A stretch of 64,000 nucleotides of DNA from Microlunatus elymi (GTDB lineage Bacteria > Actinomycetota > Actinomycetes > Propionibacteriales > Propionibacteriaceae). The stretch is taken from NCBI RefSeq assembly GCF_007362775.1, contig NZ_CP041692.1, forward strand, positions 5,022,001 to 5,086,000, given 5' to 3'. Below are positions 24,524-34,220 of this stretch, piece by piece (the stretch's first letter is position 1; each line of letters opens with the position of its first letter). Made by a program: the position numbers and the translations under genes. The notes under the pieces were generated by a model, which did not search any database, was not told the origin of the DNA, and worked only from the letters and a program-made list of their open reading frames with translations.

Positions 24524-24915
24524 TGTCGGACCAGATCAAACTCAGCGGGACCACGTTGAACGCACCCGACGCCATCGCGCTGGCGCGGTTCTATGCCGAG
24601 ATCACCGGAGGGGTGGCCCACGGCGACGAGCATTGGGCGATCGTCACCGGTCCGAACGGAGAGATCGGATTCCAGCAGGTCGCCGGCTTCCGGCCGACTC
24701 AGTGGCCCGAGGGCGACGTACGGATGCAGCTGCATCTCGACTTCTTCGTGGACGACCTCGCCGCCACCGAGACGCGGGTGCTGGCCGCCGGAGCAACCCG
24801 GTACGACTTTCAGCCGAACTCCGACCACTGCTTCGTCTACGCCGACCCCGCCGGCCACCCCTTCTGCCTCTCCACCTGGGACACCGCGCGTGTGATGGAT
24901 GAAACCGGAGCCTGA
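24523..24915 (+). CDS. VOC (glyoxalase/bleomycin resistance-like) domain protein
   Basis: The 130-residue protein has the betaalphabetabetabeta pattern of one VOC unit duplicated. Segments include TTLNAPDAIALARFYAEITGG, GEIGFQQVAGF, MQLHLDFFVDDLAATETRVLAAGA and FVYADPAGHPFCLSTW. The last (DPAGHPFCL) is the usual C-terminal signature. His and Glu positions that would bind metal are only partly visible, so it could be a lyase, a dioxygenase or a binding protein. The ATG at 24523 overlaps the SRPBCC stop (TGATG). It is the third gene of the arsR operon and is followed by 400 non-coding bases. Confidence 0.88.
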   Translation: MSDQIKLSGTTLNAPDAIALARFYAEITGGVAHGDEHWAIVTGPNGEIGFQQVAGFRPTQWPEGDVRMQLHLDFFVDDLAATETRVLAAGATRYDFQPNSDHCFVYADPAGHPFCLSTWDTARVMDETGA

Positions 24916-25317
24916 CTGCGCACCTACTCGCCGGGGCAGTTGGTTTGCATCCAGCGTGGCGGCCGAGTCCGTGTTGGCTTCGGTCGACTCCGCGGGCGGC
25001 GGGCGCGTTCGTTTTCCAACCAGTGATGACTTCGATCGGGCCCCAAGGTGCAGAACGTGTCCGTTTCCCAACCAGCGTTGGGTTTCGTCACGAGCCCAGG
25101 GCAAGTGGTCGATTCCACCCCCGGGAGATTCAAGGAGTCGGCGTCCCCGATGCCGTGGACACCGGTCGGTCCGCTCGGGCGGCGAAGTTGCGCGACGGAA
25201 GTGCAGAAAATCCACGACAAGGGCTGCACCTTCGTCACGCAACTTCATTCGGGACCGAGCCGACGAAATCGACCCTACGGGCGGCGAAATCGCCGGCTGG
25301 CGCCTCGATCTCAGGGT
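24916..25317. other. Intergenic stretch with inverted and direct repeats
   Basis: This gap lies between convergent genes (VOC and the large membrane protein). It holds an imperfect 23-bp inverted repeat (25184-25206/25224-25246, GAAGTTGCG against CGCAACTTC). A segment at 25297-25320 (CTGGCGCCTCGATCTCAGGG) nearly matches one arm of the hairpin after purA. A loose direct repeat around TTTCCAACCAG recurs at about 25015 and 25065. I see no gene. Confidence 0.55.
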
Positions 25318-27456
25318 TCAGCGCCGGCGGGACTTCGCGCGGAGGGCGGGATTGCCGGAGCGGGAGGCGTGTTTGCGATCGATCTCGGGCAGCAGACCGA
25401 CTGCCGGCGTGGGCTGATCGGCGAAGTCGCTGCCGCGCAGCACCGCCGGCCAGCCGTACGGTCGCAGCCGGTAGTAGAGCATCCCGGCCGTGGTGGCGGC
25501 GAAGGGGCCGGTCAGGGTGAGGAAGACCGAGATGCCGGCATCGTTCAGCAGGGTGCCGATGATCGCGGTGACCAGGACGGCGATCGCCGTGACCTGGTAG
25601 CTCGACCAGAGGTCGGCGGTGATCGCGTGCCGCAGCCGGCGGAAGATCACGACCCAGATGATCACCCCGATGATCACACCGGCAATGCCGAGCGGCGCGA
25701 TCAGGGTTGCGCCCGACGCCTCGGCCTTGCGGATGATGATCGGCCAGGCGTCCCCGCTGATCACCCGCTGGACGAAGTCGCCGAGATGGCTGCGGTGCCC
25801 CGCGCCGCGCGCCCAGTCCAGCACCGAGACGATGCCGACCACCACGACCGCGACCACGGCGATCACCGCCAGCCGCTGCCAGGTGATCTTGAAACCGGAG
25901 ACCGCCAGCGCCAGGAACAGCACCGCCGGCGTCAGGCTGATCACGCCGCCGAAGTCCGCACCCATCGACGGCCACCCCTCACACGCCACGGCCAGCCCAC
26001 CGATGATCAACACCGCAATCACCGGCATCCACTGGTGTGCACGGATGTTCTTGGCCCGACCGGTCCGCGCGAACCGGTGCGCGAGGTAGCCGGCGACGAC
26101 CAGCGTCGCCGCCGCGTAGCAACCGAACGTGGTGTTGCCGAAGCCGTACCACCGACCACCGACCACGGGTCGCGAGTTCAGCAGCGATCCCGGCTGCATC
26201 ACGCCGCCGAGGGCGGCGTCGACGGTGAAGGTCGCCATGGTGATGCCCGCGGCCGCGATCGGGATCGGAATCTTCAGCCAGCGGGACAGACCCAACGCCA
26301 GCGCCGGCAGGATCACCGCCCAGCAACACAGCGTGATCACCAGGGCCACGGCCGGATGTGATTGCGCGGCCCAGGGAAAGGAACCGGTCAGCATGAGTGA
26401 TGCGGTCAGCGTGGTGAGCCCGGCGACCATGATCGCCACACCCCTCCAACGCCGCGTGGCGACGAACACCGTCAACAGCGCAGCCATCAGAACGCCGATG
26501 GCCGCACCGGCGGCGTACCCGATCGGGGCGACCGCGGACAGATTGCTGATCATGGTCAAGTGATCGCTGATGATCTTGGTCGAGACCGGCTGCTGGTCGA
26601 CCTGGAACAGCGTGCCGTCCACCGGCGCGGACGCCGGCAGCGCGGCTGAGCCGCGACTGAAGTCGATCAAGGTACGGGTCAGGTCGATCAGCGTGACGAT
26701 GCCGTGGCGCCGGGTGGTGTCCGAGGTCATCATCCCCGGCAGCGTGGTGCCGAGCCGGTAGATCAGCTGCAGATTCTGGTTGTGCGAGCCGGGATCGGGT
26801 CCGATCCCCGTCACGAGCACGGTGACGTCCTTGCGACCCGCCAACGCCGTGATGACCTGATCGGAACGCGACCCGGCATCGACCAGCGTCAACGGACAGG
26901 TCAGCCGATATCCGTTGCTGGCAAAGGAATCCGAAGTGCGGTAATCCTGCAGGCTGCCGTCAGGCTTCGCCGCCGCCAACGCTGCTCCCGGTCCGACTGC
27001 GCTCACACATCCGTTGCTGAGCTCGGCCAGGATGCCGAGTCGCGCGTCGCCGGAATTCGATGCGGCGACCTTGAGCCGGGCCTGCCAGTCGTCGACCCGG
27101 GCGTTCGCGCCGCTGCCGGTCACCGACGGCGTGCACAACCCTCCCGCACCGGTACGGCGTCCGGCACCGACGGTCAGCCAGCCCGCCGCCGCGCACTCAC
27201 CTTGGTTGCGGGCGCGGATCGACATCGCACCGGTCTGCACGTCGCCGGCATGCTCGGAGATGATCTTGTCGTCCGTCGCGTCCGGTTGATAGCGGCCGGT
27301 GACACCGACCACCACGAGTTTGCTGGTGTAGATCGCGCTCGAACTCGGCGGCTCACCCAGCGTGCTGATCACCCGCAGCAGGGCGAAGATCAACGCCAGC
27401 GCGATCACGGCCAACATCGCCCGCACACTGAGCGGGAAGCGACGACGGGTGCTCAT
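25318..27456 (-). CDS. Large polytopic membrane protein with an N-terminal extracytoplasmic domain
   Basis: The 712-residue protein has a signal-anchor helix at about 13-30. An extracytoplasmic domain (about 35-310) includes KLVVVGVTGRYQPDA, VLVTGIGPDPGS and HGIVTLIDLTRTLIDF and resembles an alkaline-phosphatase-superfamily remnant. About ten membrane helices follow in the C-terminal 370 residues. RPVVGGRWYGFGNTTF between helices and AVACEGWPSMGADFGGV look conserved enough to be functional. I cannot name a substrate. Related actinobacterial proteins are annotated as hypothetical membrane proteins. The C-terminal tail is Arg/Ser-rich. It lies just downstream of purQ (38 bases) on the same strand and could share its transcript. 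Confidence 0.72.
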   Translation of the reverse strand: MSTRRRFPLSVRAMLAVIALALIFALLRVISTLGEPPSSSAIYTSKLVVVGVTGRYQPDATDDKIISEHAGDVQTGAMSIRARNQGECAAAGWLTVGAGRRTGAGGLCTPSVTGSGANARVDDWQARLKVAASNSGDARLGILAELSNGCVSAVGPGAALAAAKPDGSLQDYRTSDSFASNGYRLTCPLTLVDAGSRSDQVITALAGRKDVTVLVTGIGPDPGSHNQNLQLIYRLGTTLPGMMTSDTTRRHGIVTLIDLTRTLIDFSRGSAALPASAPVDGTLFQVDQQPVSTKIISDHLTMISNLSAVAPIGYAAGAAIGVLMAALLTVFVATRRWRGVAIMVAGLTTLTASLMLTGSFPWAAQSHPAVALVITLCCWAVILPALALGLSRWLKIPIPIAAAGITMATFTVDAALGGVMQPGSLLNSRPVVGGRWYGFGNTTFGCYAAATLVVAGYLAHRFARTGRAKNIRAHQWMPVIAVLIIGGLAVACEGWPSMGADFGGVISLTPAVLFLALAVSGFKITWQRLAVIAVVAVVVVGIVSVLDWARGAGHRSHLGDFVQRVISGDAWPIIIRKAEASGATLIAPLGIAGVIIGVIIWVVIFRRLRHAITADLWSSYQVTAIAVLVTAIIGTLLNDAGISVFLTLTGPFAATTAGMLYYRLRPYGWPAVLRGSDFADQPTPAVGLLPEIDRKHASRSGNPALRAKSRRR

Positions 27457-27494
27457 CGCGACATCCGGTACGGCGACTGCCGGCCGGTCATCGA

Positions 27495-28171
<677 letters not shown>

Positions 28172-28172
<1 letters not shown>

Positions 28173-28432
28173 CAGGCCACACCCGCCGGTTCGGTCTCGA
28201 CCCGTACGGTGAACCCCTCGATCACGGTGTTGGCCAACAACGTCTCGGCGGCCTTGGCGATCTCCGCCAGCCGGGCCTCGGTGAGCTCGCCGTCGACCTC
28301 GATCTCGAACCGCTTGCCCTGCCGCACCGTCAGCCCGTCGAAGCCGAGCCGCTGCAGCGCCCCGGTCACCGCCTTGCCCTGCGGGTCCAGGATCTCCGGT
28401 TTGGGCATCACATCGACCACCACTCGCGCCAT
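28172..28432 (-). CDS. purS: Phosphoribosylformylglycinamidine synthase, PurS subunit
   Basis: The 86-residue protein starts [19 protein letters not shown] and continues [28 protein letters not shown], the standard PurS pattern. PurS has a small dimeric fold that joins PurQ and PurL and is needed for ammonia transfer. An upstream in-frame start would add 11 residues without family support, so the ATG at 28432 is chosen. It is translationally coupled to purQ. The nifU-like gene of the iron operon ends about 100 bases upstream on the same strand; that gap has no strong hairpin, so some read-through from the iron operon is possible. Confidence 0.96.
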
Positions 28433-28529
28433 GCGTGTGATCCTAATGGCCGAGTACGGATCCACCGATTTCGCCCGCGCTGACGACCGGCCGATGGCGA
28501 GGGAGGGTGGCCGATACGTCAGCCCGTGG

Positions 28530-29147
28530 TCAGGCCGAGCGCCGGCCGAGAGTCAGCCAGCGCGGGCCACGGCGGGCCGGCGCCTCCTCGGCCCGCAACT
28601 CAACCAACTCCGGGAACAGCTCACGGACGGCGGTCTCCAGCCGTTCGTGCAGCGTCACCCCGGCCGCCGGACAGTGCGAGCACGTGCCGGAGAGTTTGAG
28701 TACGGCTCGCCGGTCGGCAACCTCCACGATCTCGACCCGACCGCCGTGCGAGCCGATGTAGTCACCGACCGGGCCGGCGAGCACCTCTGCCAGAGCTGCG
28801 CGCAGCCGGCCGTCGGCGCCGGCATCTTCCGCCGGCTGCCATTGCGCCGGCTGCTCGAGCGCGGCCTGCAGCCCGTCCCGTACGGTTCCGCCGAGTTCGG
28901 CCCAACCGTGCGGCGGGGCCAGCCGGACGCGTACCGCACCGGCTTCGACGATCACCGCGGCAACCGTCCGATCGGCCAGCAACCGGCCGAAAGCGCCCGG
29001 TGCCGCGGCGACCGGACCGGCGAAGTCGAAGATGCCGGAGGGAATGATCCAGCGTACGGTGTCCGGCGCGTCCTGCACCGGCTCGGGATGCATCGGCACC
29101 GGTGCGCTGCGCGGCGTCGATGCGACGGTCGTCATCGACCGGGTCAT
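28530..29147 (-). CDS. NifU C-terminal-like (Nfu) protein, third gene of the feo operon
   Basis: The 205-residue protein carries an Nfu-type domain in its last ~90 residues: GDYIGSHGGRVEIVEVADRRAVLKL, then SGTCSHCPAAGVTLHERLE with the CxxC (Cys156, Cys159) that binds a transient Fe-S cluster, then LFPELVEL. The N-terminal half (PSGIFDFAGPVAAAPGAFGRLLADRTV) matches the Nfu N-domain. It probably carries Fe-S clusters to target proteins. Its ATG overlaps the feoB stop by four bases, so its synthesis is tied to ferrous iron import. Where proteobacteria have feoC, this operon has an Nfu gene. Family call is secure; the link to Feo function is inference. Confidence 0.9.
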   Translation of the reverse strand: MTRSMTTVASTPRSAPVPMHPEPVQDAPDTVRWIIPSGIFDFAGPVAAAPGAFGRLLADRTVAAVIVEAGAVRVRLAPPHGWAELGGTVRDGLQAALEQPAQWQPAEDAGADGRLRAALAEVLAGPVGDYIGSHGGRVEIVEVADRRAVLKLSGTCSHCPAAGVTLHERLETAVRELFPELVELRAEEAPARRGPRWLTLGRRSA

Positions 29148-31084
29148 GTCAGTGCCCCGACCACGGTGTGGGTCAGGAAGGCCATCCCCCAGGCCAGCAC
29201 GAACATGTAGCCGAACGCGATCGCCGGCCACTTCCACGATCCGGTCTCCCGGCGCATCACGCCGATGGTCGACATGCATTGCAACGCGTACAGGAAGAAG
29301 ACCAGCAGCGCGGCGACGGTCGGCGGGGTGAACAACGGCTTGCCCTGATCCGGCCCGTCGGTGATGGTCATCTTCTTCAACGCCGTCGACGGATCCTCCG
29401 GATCGGTGGCCGCGGCCACCTGCCCGAGGGTGGCGACGAACGTCTCCCGGGCCGACAGCGATGCCAGCACTCCGATATTGATCCGCCAGTCGAAGCCGAG
29501 TGGGGCGAACACCGGTTCGACCGCGTGGCCGAGGTCGGCGGCGTAGCTGTGGTCCAACACATAAGCAGACACCGCAGCCTCGTCGTTGGTGTTCACGCCG
29601 GCCGCCTTCATGCTCGCGATGCTCTGCACCGGCAGATTCAGCAGCAGCCACAGGATCACCGTCACCACCAGGATGATCCGGCCCACCTTGCGCAGGAACC
29701 CTTTGCAGGCGTCCCAAACCGACAATCCGACAGTCCGCAGCCGGGGCAGCCGGTAGGACGGCATCTCCATGTAGAACGGCATCACCGGCCCGCGCCGGCT
29801 GCCGATCCGCTTGAACACGAACGCCGTACCCATGGCCGACAGCGCACCGCCCAGATAGAGCGCGAACATCACCACGCCCTGCGCGCCGAACGGGCCGAAC
29901 CGGACGTCGCGGTCGACCAGCAGCCCGATCAGCAACACATAAACCGGCAGCCGAGCCGAGCAGGTCATCAACGGTGCGCCCATCATGGTGGCGAACCGAT
30001 CCTTCGCCGACGGCAGCGACCGGGTCGCCATGATGCCGGGGATCGCGCACGCCAGCGAGGACAGCAGCGCGACGAAGGCCCGACCCTCCAGGCCCACCTT
30101 GGCCATCAGCCGATCCATCAGGAACGCGGCCCGGGACAGATAGCCAGTGCCCTCCAGCAGTGAGATCAACAAGAACAGCAAGGCGATCTGTGGCAGGAAC
30201 ACCACCACACTGCCGACGCCGCCGATCAACGCCTGACCGAGCAGTCCGCTCAGCCAGCTGTTACCGACGTACTGCGCGACCAGGGAACCGAGCCAGTCGA
30301 AGATCGCCTGCACGCCGTCCTGCAACGGCGCGGCCACGGTGAAGATCACCTGGAAGAAGCAGAACATGGTGGCCAGGAAGATCAGCGTGCCCCAGACCGG
30401 ATGCAGCAGCACCGCATCGATCCGCCGGGTGCGGTGATCGACGTCGGGCACCCGGTAGTGGCTGCTGCGCAGCACCGAGTCGGTCCAGGAACGGACCTGC
30501 TCGGATTCGGTCGGCGGCAGGATCATCGGCCGCGGCCAACCGGCCGGGTCGACCAGGCCGGTACGCAGATCTGCCAGCTCGGTACGAGATCCGGCGGCGA
30601 CCGGGATCACCGGGACGCCGAGTGCCCGCTGCAGAGAGGCGACGTCGATCCAGCCGCCGCGTCGAATCAGTTCGTCGCGGAAGGTCAGCACCACGCAGAC
30701 CGGCAGTCCGCGTTGCAGGACCTGCGCCAGCAGCGGCAGCGATCGGCGCAGGCTGGTCGCGTCCAGGGTGACCAGCAGCGCGTCCGGCGTCTGGATCGCG
30801 TCGACGTCCGGGTCGAGAACGTCGGCGACGACCAGTTCGTCCGGGCTGATCGGCTCCAGACTGTACGTCCCCGGCAGGTCCTCCACGATCACGTCCCGAT
30901 CGGCCACTCGCAGGCTGCCCTCGTACCTGGCAACGGTGACGCCGGGATAGTTGCCGGTCTTGCTGCGCAGTCCGGTCAGCGCATTGAACAGCGTGGTCTT
31001 GCCCGAATTCGGGCTGCCGACCAGCGCCAGCCGGAGATCTCCGATCTCCGCGGCGGTGGCGACCGGGCCGCAGTGCGAGCTCAT
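29144..31084 (-). CDS. feoB: Ferrous iron transporter FeoB
   Basis: The 646-residue membrane GTPase imports Fe(II). The cytosolic G domain has G1 GSPNSGKT (23-30), the switch region TGNYPGVTVA and G3 DLPGTYS (69-75). Where G4 should read NxxD it has TFRD (134-137), an unusual change. The helical spacer is followed by about nine membrane helices with two gate motifs, the first around FLPQIALLFLLISLLEGTGYLSR and the second around LASLSARETFVATLG; Cys residues in LACAIPG and MTCSARLP match conserved FeoB positions. It lacks the long C-terminal tail of E. coli FeoB. It overlaps feoA and nifU by four bases each. The upstream iron box predicts iron repression. Confidence 0.95.
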   Translation of the reverse strand: MSSHCGPVATAAEIGDLRLALVGSPNSGKTTLFNALTGLRSKTGNYPGVTVARYEGSLRVADRDVIVEDLPGTYSLEPISPDELVVADVLDPDVDAIQTPDALLVTLDATSLRRSLPLLAQVLQRGLPVCVVLTFRDELIRRGGWIDVASLQRALGVPVIPVAAGSRTELADLRTGLVDPAGWPRPMILPPTESEQVRSWTDSVLRSSHYRVPDVDHRTRRIDAVLLHPVWGTLIFLATMFCFFQVIFTVAAPLQDGVQAIFDWLGSLVAQYVGNSWLSGLLGQALIGGVGSVVVFLPQIALLFLLISLLEGTGYLSRAAFLMDRLMAKVGLEGRAFVALLSSLACAIPGIMATRSLPSAKDRFATMMGAPLMTCSARLPVYVLLIGLLVDRDVRFGPFGAQGVVMFALYLGGALSAMGTAFVFKRIGSRRGPVMPFYMEMPSYRLPRLRTVGLSVWDACKGFLRKVGRIILVVTVILWLLLNLPVQSIASMKAAGVNTNDEAAVSAYVLDHSYAADLGHAVEPVFAPLGFDWRINIGVLASLSARETFVATLGQVAAATDPEDPSTALKKMTITDGPDQGKPLFTPPTVAALLVFFLYALQCMSTIGVMRRETGSWKWPAIAFGYMFVLAWGMAFLTHTVVGALT

Positions 31085-31401
31085 TCGGCGGATTCGGCGC
31101 TCGGAATCGGGCGCACCAAGATGTGTGCGGTCTGGGCCCGGCGCAACGCGATCTCGGTGTCGGCGACGCGATAGACGACCGGGTCGCCCAGCGGTGCCCG
31201 GCGCAGCACACTGACATCCCCACCCGGAGCAAAGCCGAGATCGCGCAGCCGGCGCGCGGTCAGCGTGTCCAGGTCGTCGGCGTAGCCGGTGATCCGACGG
31301 GTCGTCCCGGGCGGCAGCTCGGCCAGCGAGCCGACGGCCGCCGGGTCATCGCGTGGGGTCGCGTCACGACGTACCCGTGAACCAAGGAACGCGAGCGACA
31401 T
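31081..31401 (-). CDS. feoA: Ferrous iron transport accessory protein FeoA
   Basis: The 106-residue protein has an SH3-like FeoA domain at about 25-98: SLAELPPGTTRRITGY, RRLRDLGFAPGGDVSVLRRAPLGDPVVYRV and DTEIALRRAQTAHILV. FeoA is a cytoplasmic partner needed for FeoB activity. The first 20 residues are a basic extension. The ATG at 31401 has a strong GGAGG seven bases upstream. A DtxR/IdeR-like box begins 41 bases upstream of the start. The stop overlaps feoB by four bases, giving a feoA-feoB-nifU operon with coupled translation. Confidence 0.93.
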   Translation of the reverse strand: MSLAFLGSRVRRDATPRDDPAAVGSLAELPPGTTRRITGYADDLDTLTARRLRDLGFAPGGDVSVLRRAPLGDPVVYRVADTEIALRRAQTAHILVRPIPSAESAE

Positions 31402-31441
31402 GGCACCTCCGAACAGCTCCGCCGAACAGCCCGCAACGACT

Positions 31442-31457
31442 GTTAGGGAAGCCTAAC
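31442..31457. promoter_or_regulatory. DtxR/IdeR-type iron box upstream of feoA
   Basis: GTTAGGGAAGCCTAAC has exact 6-bp inverted arms (GTTAGG/CCTAAC) and matches the core of the actinobacterial iron box (TTAGGnnAGnCTAA). It lies 41-56 bases before the feoA start, in an AT-richer spot where a promoter would be. An Fe(II)-bound DtxR-family repressor should act here. Confidence 0.75.
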
Positions 31458-31528
31458 CGATGGTGTCCCGGTGTCGTCAATAGCGCTCTCAGCTTGGTGC
31501 AGGGTCTGCCTGAACGGTGCGGGGCGAG

Positions 31529-32386
31529 TTACCAGCCCTGACCGGTCAGGGTCTCGTACGCGTCCAGGTAGCGCTGCCGGGTGGCCTCGACGATGTCGAC
31601 GGGCAGCGGCGGCGGGGCGACGTTGCTGCTGCGATCCCAGCCCGACCGGTCGGTCAGCCAGTCCCGCAGGAACTGCTTGTCGTACGAGTCGATCCGCACG
31701 CCCGGCTGCCAGGTCTTCGCATCCACGAATCGGGACGAGTCCGGGGTGAGCACCTCGTCGGCGAGCACGATGGTGCCGTCGGCGCGGCGGCCGAACTCGA
31801 ACTTGGTGTCGGCCAGGATGATGCCGCGGTCGGAGGCGTACTGCTCGGCCTGCCGGTAGATGTCCAGGGTCAGGTCGCGGATCCGCTCGGCGGTCTCCTG
31901 CCCGATCCGCTCGACCGTCTGCTCGAAGCTGATGTTCTCGTCATGCTCGCCGAGCGGGGCCTTGGTGGCCGGGGTGAAGATCGGCTCCGGCAGCCGCGAA
32001 CCGTTCTGCAGGCCCACCGGCAGCTCGATCCCGCAGACGGTGTGAGTGTGCTGGTATTCGGCCCAGCCCGAGCCCATCAGGTAGCCGCGCGCCACGCATT
32101 CGATGTCGATCATCTCCAGCCGTTCGCAGACCACGGCGCGGCCGGCAACGGCTTCGGGTACCTCGGTGGAGACGACGTGGTTGTCGACGTCGTGGAGTTG
32201 ATCGAACCACCACAACGACATCCGGGTCAGGATCTCGCCCTTGTCCCGGATCGGCGGCTCCAGCACGAAGTCGAACGCCGAGATCTTGTCGGTGGCGACC
32301 ATCAGCAGCCGGTCGTCCCCGATCGCGTACAGCTCACGGATTTTGCCGGCGTGCAGCAGCGGCAGGTCGAGCGCAGTCTCATACAC
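31529..32386 (-). CDS. purC: Phosphoribosylaminoimidazole-succinocarboxamide synthase
   Basis: Joins CAIR and aspartate with ATP to give SAICAR. From the GTG at 32386 the protein has 285 residues, the usual length of the single-domain enzyme. LLHAGKIRELYAIGDDRLLMVATDKISAFDF is the N-terminal ATP-grasp-like segment, IDIECVARGYLMGSGWAEY the central substrate site, and LADTKFEFGRR with ADEVLTPDSSRF the two C-terminal family signatures. A longer frame upstream lacks family similarity and is rejected. The ribosome-binding site is weak. It lies between the feo operon downstream and an ABC-2 exporter upstream, each on the same strand but apparently separate transcripts. Confidence 0.96.
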   Translation of the reverse strand: MYETALDLPLLHAGKIRELYAIGDDRLLMVATDKISAFDFVLEPPIRDKGEILTRMSLWWFDQLHDVDNHVVSTEVPEAVAGRAVVCERLEMIDIECVARGYLMGSGWAEYQHTHTVCGIELPVGLQNGSRLPEPIFTPATKAPLGEHDENISFEQTVERIGQETAERIRDLTLDIYRQAEQYASDRGIILADTKFEFGRRADGTIVLADEVLTPDSSRFVDAKTWQPGVRIDSYDKQFLRDWLTDRSGWDRSSNVAPPPLPVDIVEATRQRYLDAYETLTGQGW

Positions 32387-32424
32387 GCCCGGAAGCCTAT
32401 TGGATGCGCTTCGGCCCGGCTCAT

Positions 32425-33276
32425 TCAGTCGATGTCGCGGCGCAGCACCAACAGATAGCCGACCGCCGCGGGCACCACGGCCCAGGCCACCAGTACGACG
32501 AAACCGGTGATCGCCGACTGGCCGTCGCCGAGGCCGGCGGCCTGCATCAGACTGCTCGCCCCGGACCCGAGCATGGCGTTGGTCGCGTTGGTCGGCATCT
32601 GATGGCTCAGCACCGTCCAGTGATTGGCGGTGAAGAGCGTCGCCAGCAGCGGTTCCACGATGTAGGCGAAGGCGACCGCGACGGTGATCGAGACGATCAT
32701 GTTCCGGATCAGGATGCCCAGGCCGTACCCGATCATCGCCCACAGGGCGATGGTGACGATGTTCATCAGCAGCGCCTGCCAACTGGAGGCACTTCCCAGC
32801 TGCAACGATCCGCCCTTGATCAGGACGAAGATCACCGCGACCAGGAAGCCGAGCACCGTCGACGCCAGCCCGAGGGACAGCCCGAAGCCCAGCGTGATGC
32901 CGCCCTTGGCGAGCGCGACGCGGCTGCGTCGTGGTTCGGCGAGGTACGTGGTCGCCAGCGTCTTGTGCCGGTATTCCACACCCATCGCGATCGCGCCGGC
33001 CACGATCGCGATGATCCGGCTGAACTGGTTGCCGCCGGCGTAAATCATGGCGATCGCCGAGGATTTGTCGAGCACCAGGTCACTGCCGCCGCCGGCACTC
33101 AGCAACACGATCGCACCGTAGAGGCCGCCGCCGGCGGCACCGGCAGCCGCGCTGATGATCATCAGCACGATCCACATCCGAGTCGTGATCAACTTGCGCA
33201 GTTCGGCGATCAGCAACTGACCGAAGCCGAGCCGTCGCATGCCGGGCAGGCTGCCGGCGGCTGTCGCGACGCTCAT
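32425..33276 (-). CDS. ABC-2 type exporter permease
   Basis: The 283-residue membrane protein has about six helices. One is at about 33-63; a second follows IIAIVAGAIAMGVEYRHKTLATTYLAEP, a characteristic ABC-2 segment at about 88-115; the others lie at about 126-153, 169-192, 197-215 and 256-277. It ends with a short cytoplasmic tail. With the ATPase encoded just upstream (four-base overlap) it forms a small exporter of the BcrAB/NatAB kind. The ATG at 33276 has GGGAGGAG upstream. The substrate is unknown; such pairs often export antimicrobials, drugs or ions. No regulator is adjacent. Confidence 0.85.
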   Translation of the reverse strand: MSVATAAGSLPGMRRLGFGQLLIAELRKLITTRMWIVLMIISAAAGAAGGGLYGAIVLLSAGGGSDLVLDKSSAIAMIYAGGNQFSRIIAIVAGAIAMGVEYRHKTLATTYLAEPRRSRVALAKGGITLGFGLSLGLASTVLGFLVAVIFVLIKGGSLQLGSASSWQALLMNIVTIALWAMIGYGLGILIRNMIVSITVAVAFAYIVEPLLATLFTANHWTVLSHQMPTNATNAMLGSGASSLMQAAGLGDGQSAITGFVVLVAWAVVPAAVGYLLVLRRDID

Positions 33277-34220
33277 GCCTCTCCTCCCAACAGGGCAAAG
33301 AATTCCGCCTCCAGATCGACCTGGAGGTCGGCCAGTTCGAGAACCGGCACACCGGCGTCGAACAGCGCCCGACCGAGGCCGGCCAGATCCGACCCTTCGA
33401 CCCGCAGGTAGGTCCCGGACCGGTCCTCGGCCGACCGCCATGACAGCCCCAGGCCGTCCAGCACCGGTCCGGCGACCGCGACCTCGGGGACTCGCAGCCG
33501 TATCGCCGCCCGTTCGGTGGACAGTTCTCGCATCGGCGCCTGCCGGATCAGCTTGCCGTTGTTGATCACCACCACGTCGTCGACGGTGGCCTCGACCTCG
33601 TTCAGGATGTGCGACGACATCAGCACCACCCGACCCGGGGCGGCGAACGCCCGCAGGAAGCCGCGCAGCCACCGGATGCCCTCCGGATCCAGCCCGTTGG
33701 CCGGTTCGTCCAAGATCAAATAGTCCGGATCGCCGAGCAGTGCACCGGCCAGCGCCAACCGTTGCCGCATGCCGAGCGAGTAGCCACCGACCCGTCGATC
33801 CGCGGCGTCGGCCAGGGCCACCAACTCCAGCAGCTGATTGATCCGGTCATCGGTGGCACCGGCCGTCGCCGCCAGCACCCGCAGGTGATCGCGGCCGCTG
33901 CGCCCCGGATGGAACGCGGGCTCCAGCACGGCGCCGACGGTGCGTTGTGGTTGCGGCAGCTCGACGTAGGAGAGGGTGCCGAAGGTCGCCGACCCGGCGG
34001 TTGCAGCGACCAGGCCCAGGAGGGTACGCAGGGTGGTGGACTTGCCGGCACCGTTCGGCCCGAGGAAGCCGGTGATCCGTCCGGGCTCGACGGTGAAACT
34101 GAGTTGATCAACGGCTCGTACCCTGCCGAACGTCTTCACCAGCGAGTCGATGACGATCGGCGCAACACTCTGCTGTGGCTGCGACGGCGGCAGAGTCGCG
34201 CTCGGAGCCGACTGGGACAT
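33273..34220 (-). CDS. ABC exporter ATP-binding protein (ABC-2 partner)
   Basis: The 315-residue ATPase has GPNGAGKST (Walker A, about 54-62), the Q-loop region TVGAVLEPAFHPGRSG, YSLGMRQRLALAGAL (signature LGMRQ, typical of BcrA/drug exporters), DYLILDEPANGLDPEG (Walker B) and SSHILNEVE (H loop). A C-terminal ~90-residue extension after the ATPase fold is usual for this group. The ATG at 34220 has TTGAGGTG upstream. The stop overlaps the permease start by four bases. The upstream 350-base gap carries stem-loop potential that may act on this operon. Confidence 0.9.
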   Translation of the reverse strand: MSQSAPSATLPPSQPQQSVAPIVIDSLVKTFGRVRAVDQLSFTVEPGRITGFLGPNGAGKSTTLRTLLGLVAATAGSATFGTLSYVELPQPQRTVGAVLEPAFHPGRSGRDHLRVLAATAGATDDRINQLLELVALADAADRRVGGYSLGMRQRLALAGALLGDPDYLILDEPANGLDPEGIRWLRGFLRAFAAPGRVVLMSSHILNEVEATVDDVVVINNGKLIRQAPMRELSTERAAIRLRVPEVAVAGPVLDGLGLSWRSAEDRSGTYLRVEGSDLAGLGRALFDAGVPVLELADLQVDLEAEFFALLGGEA

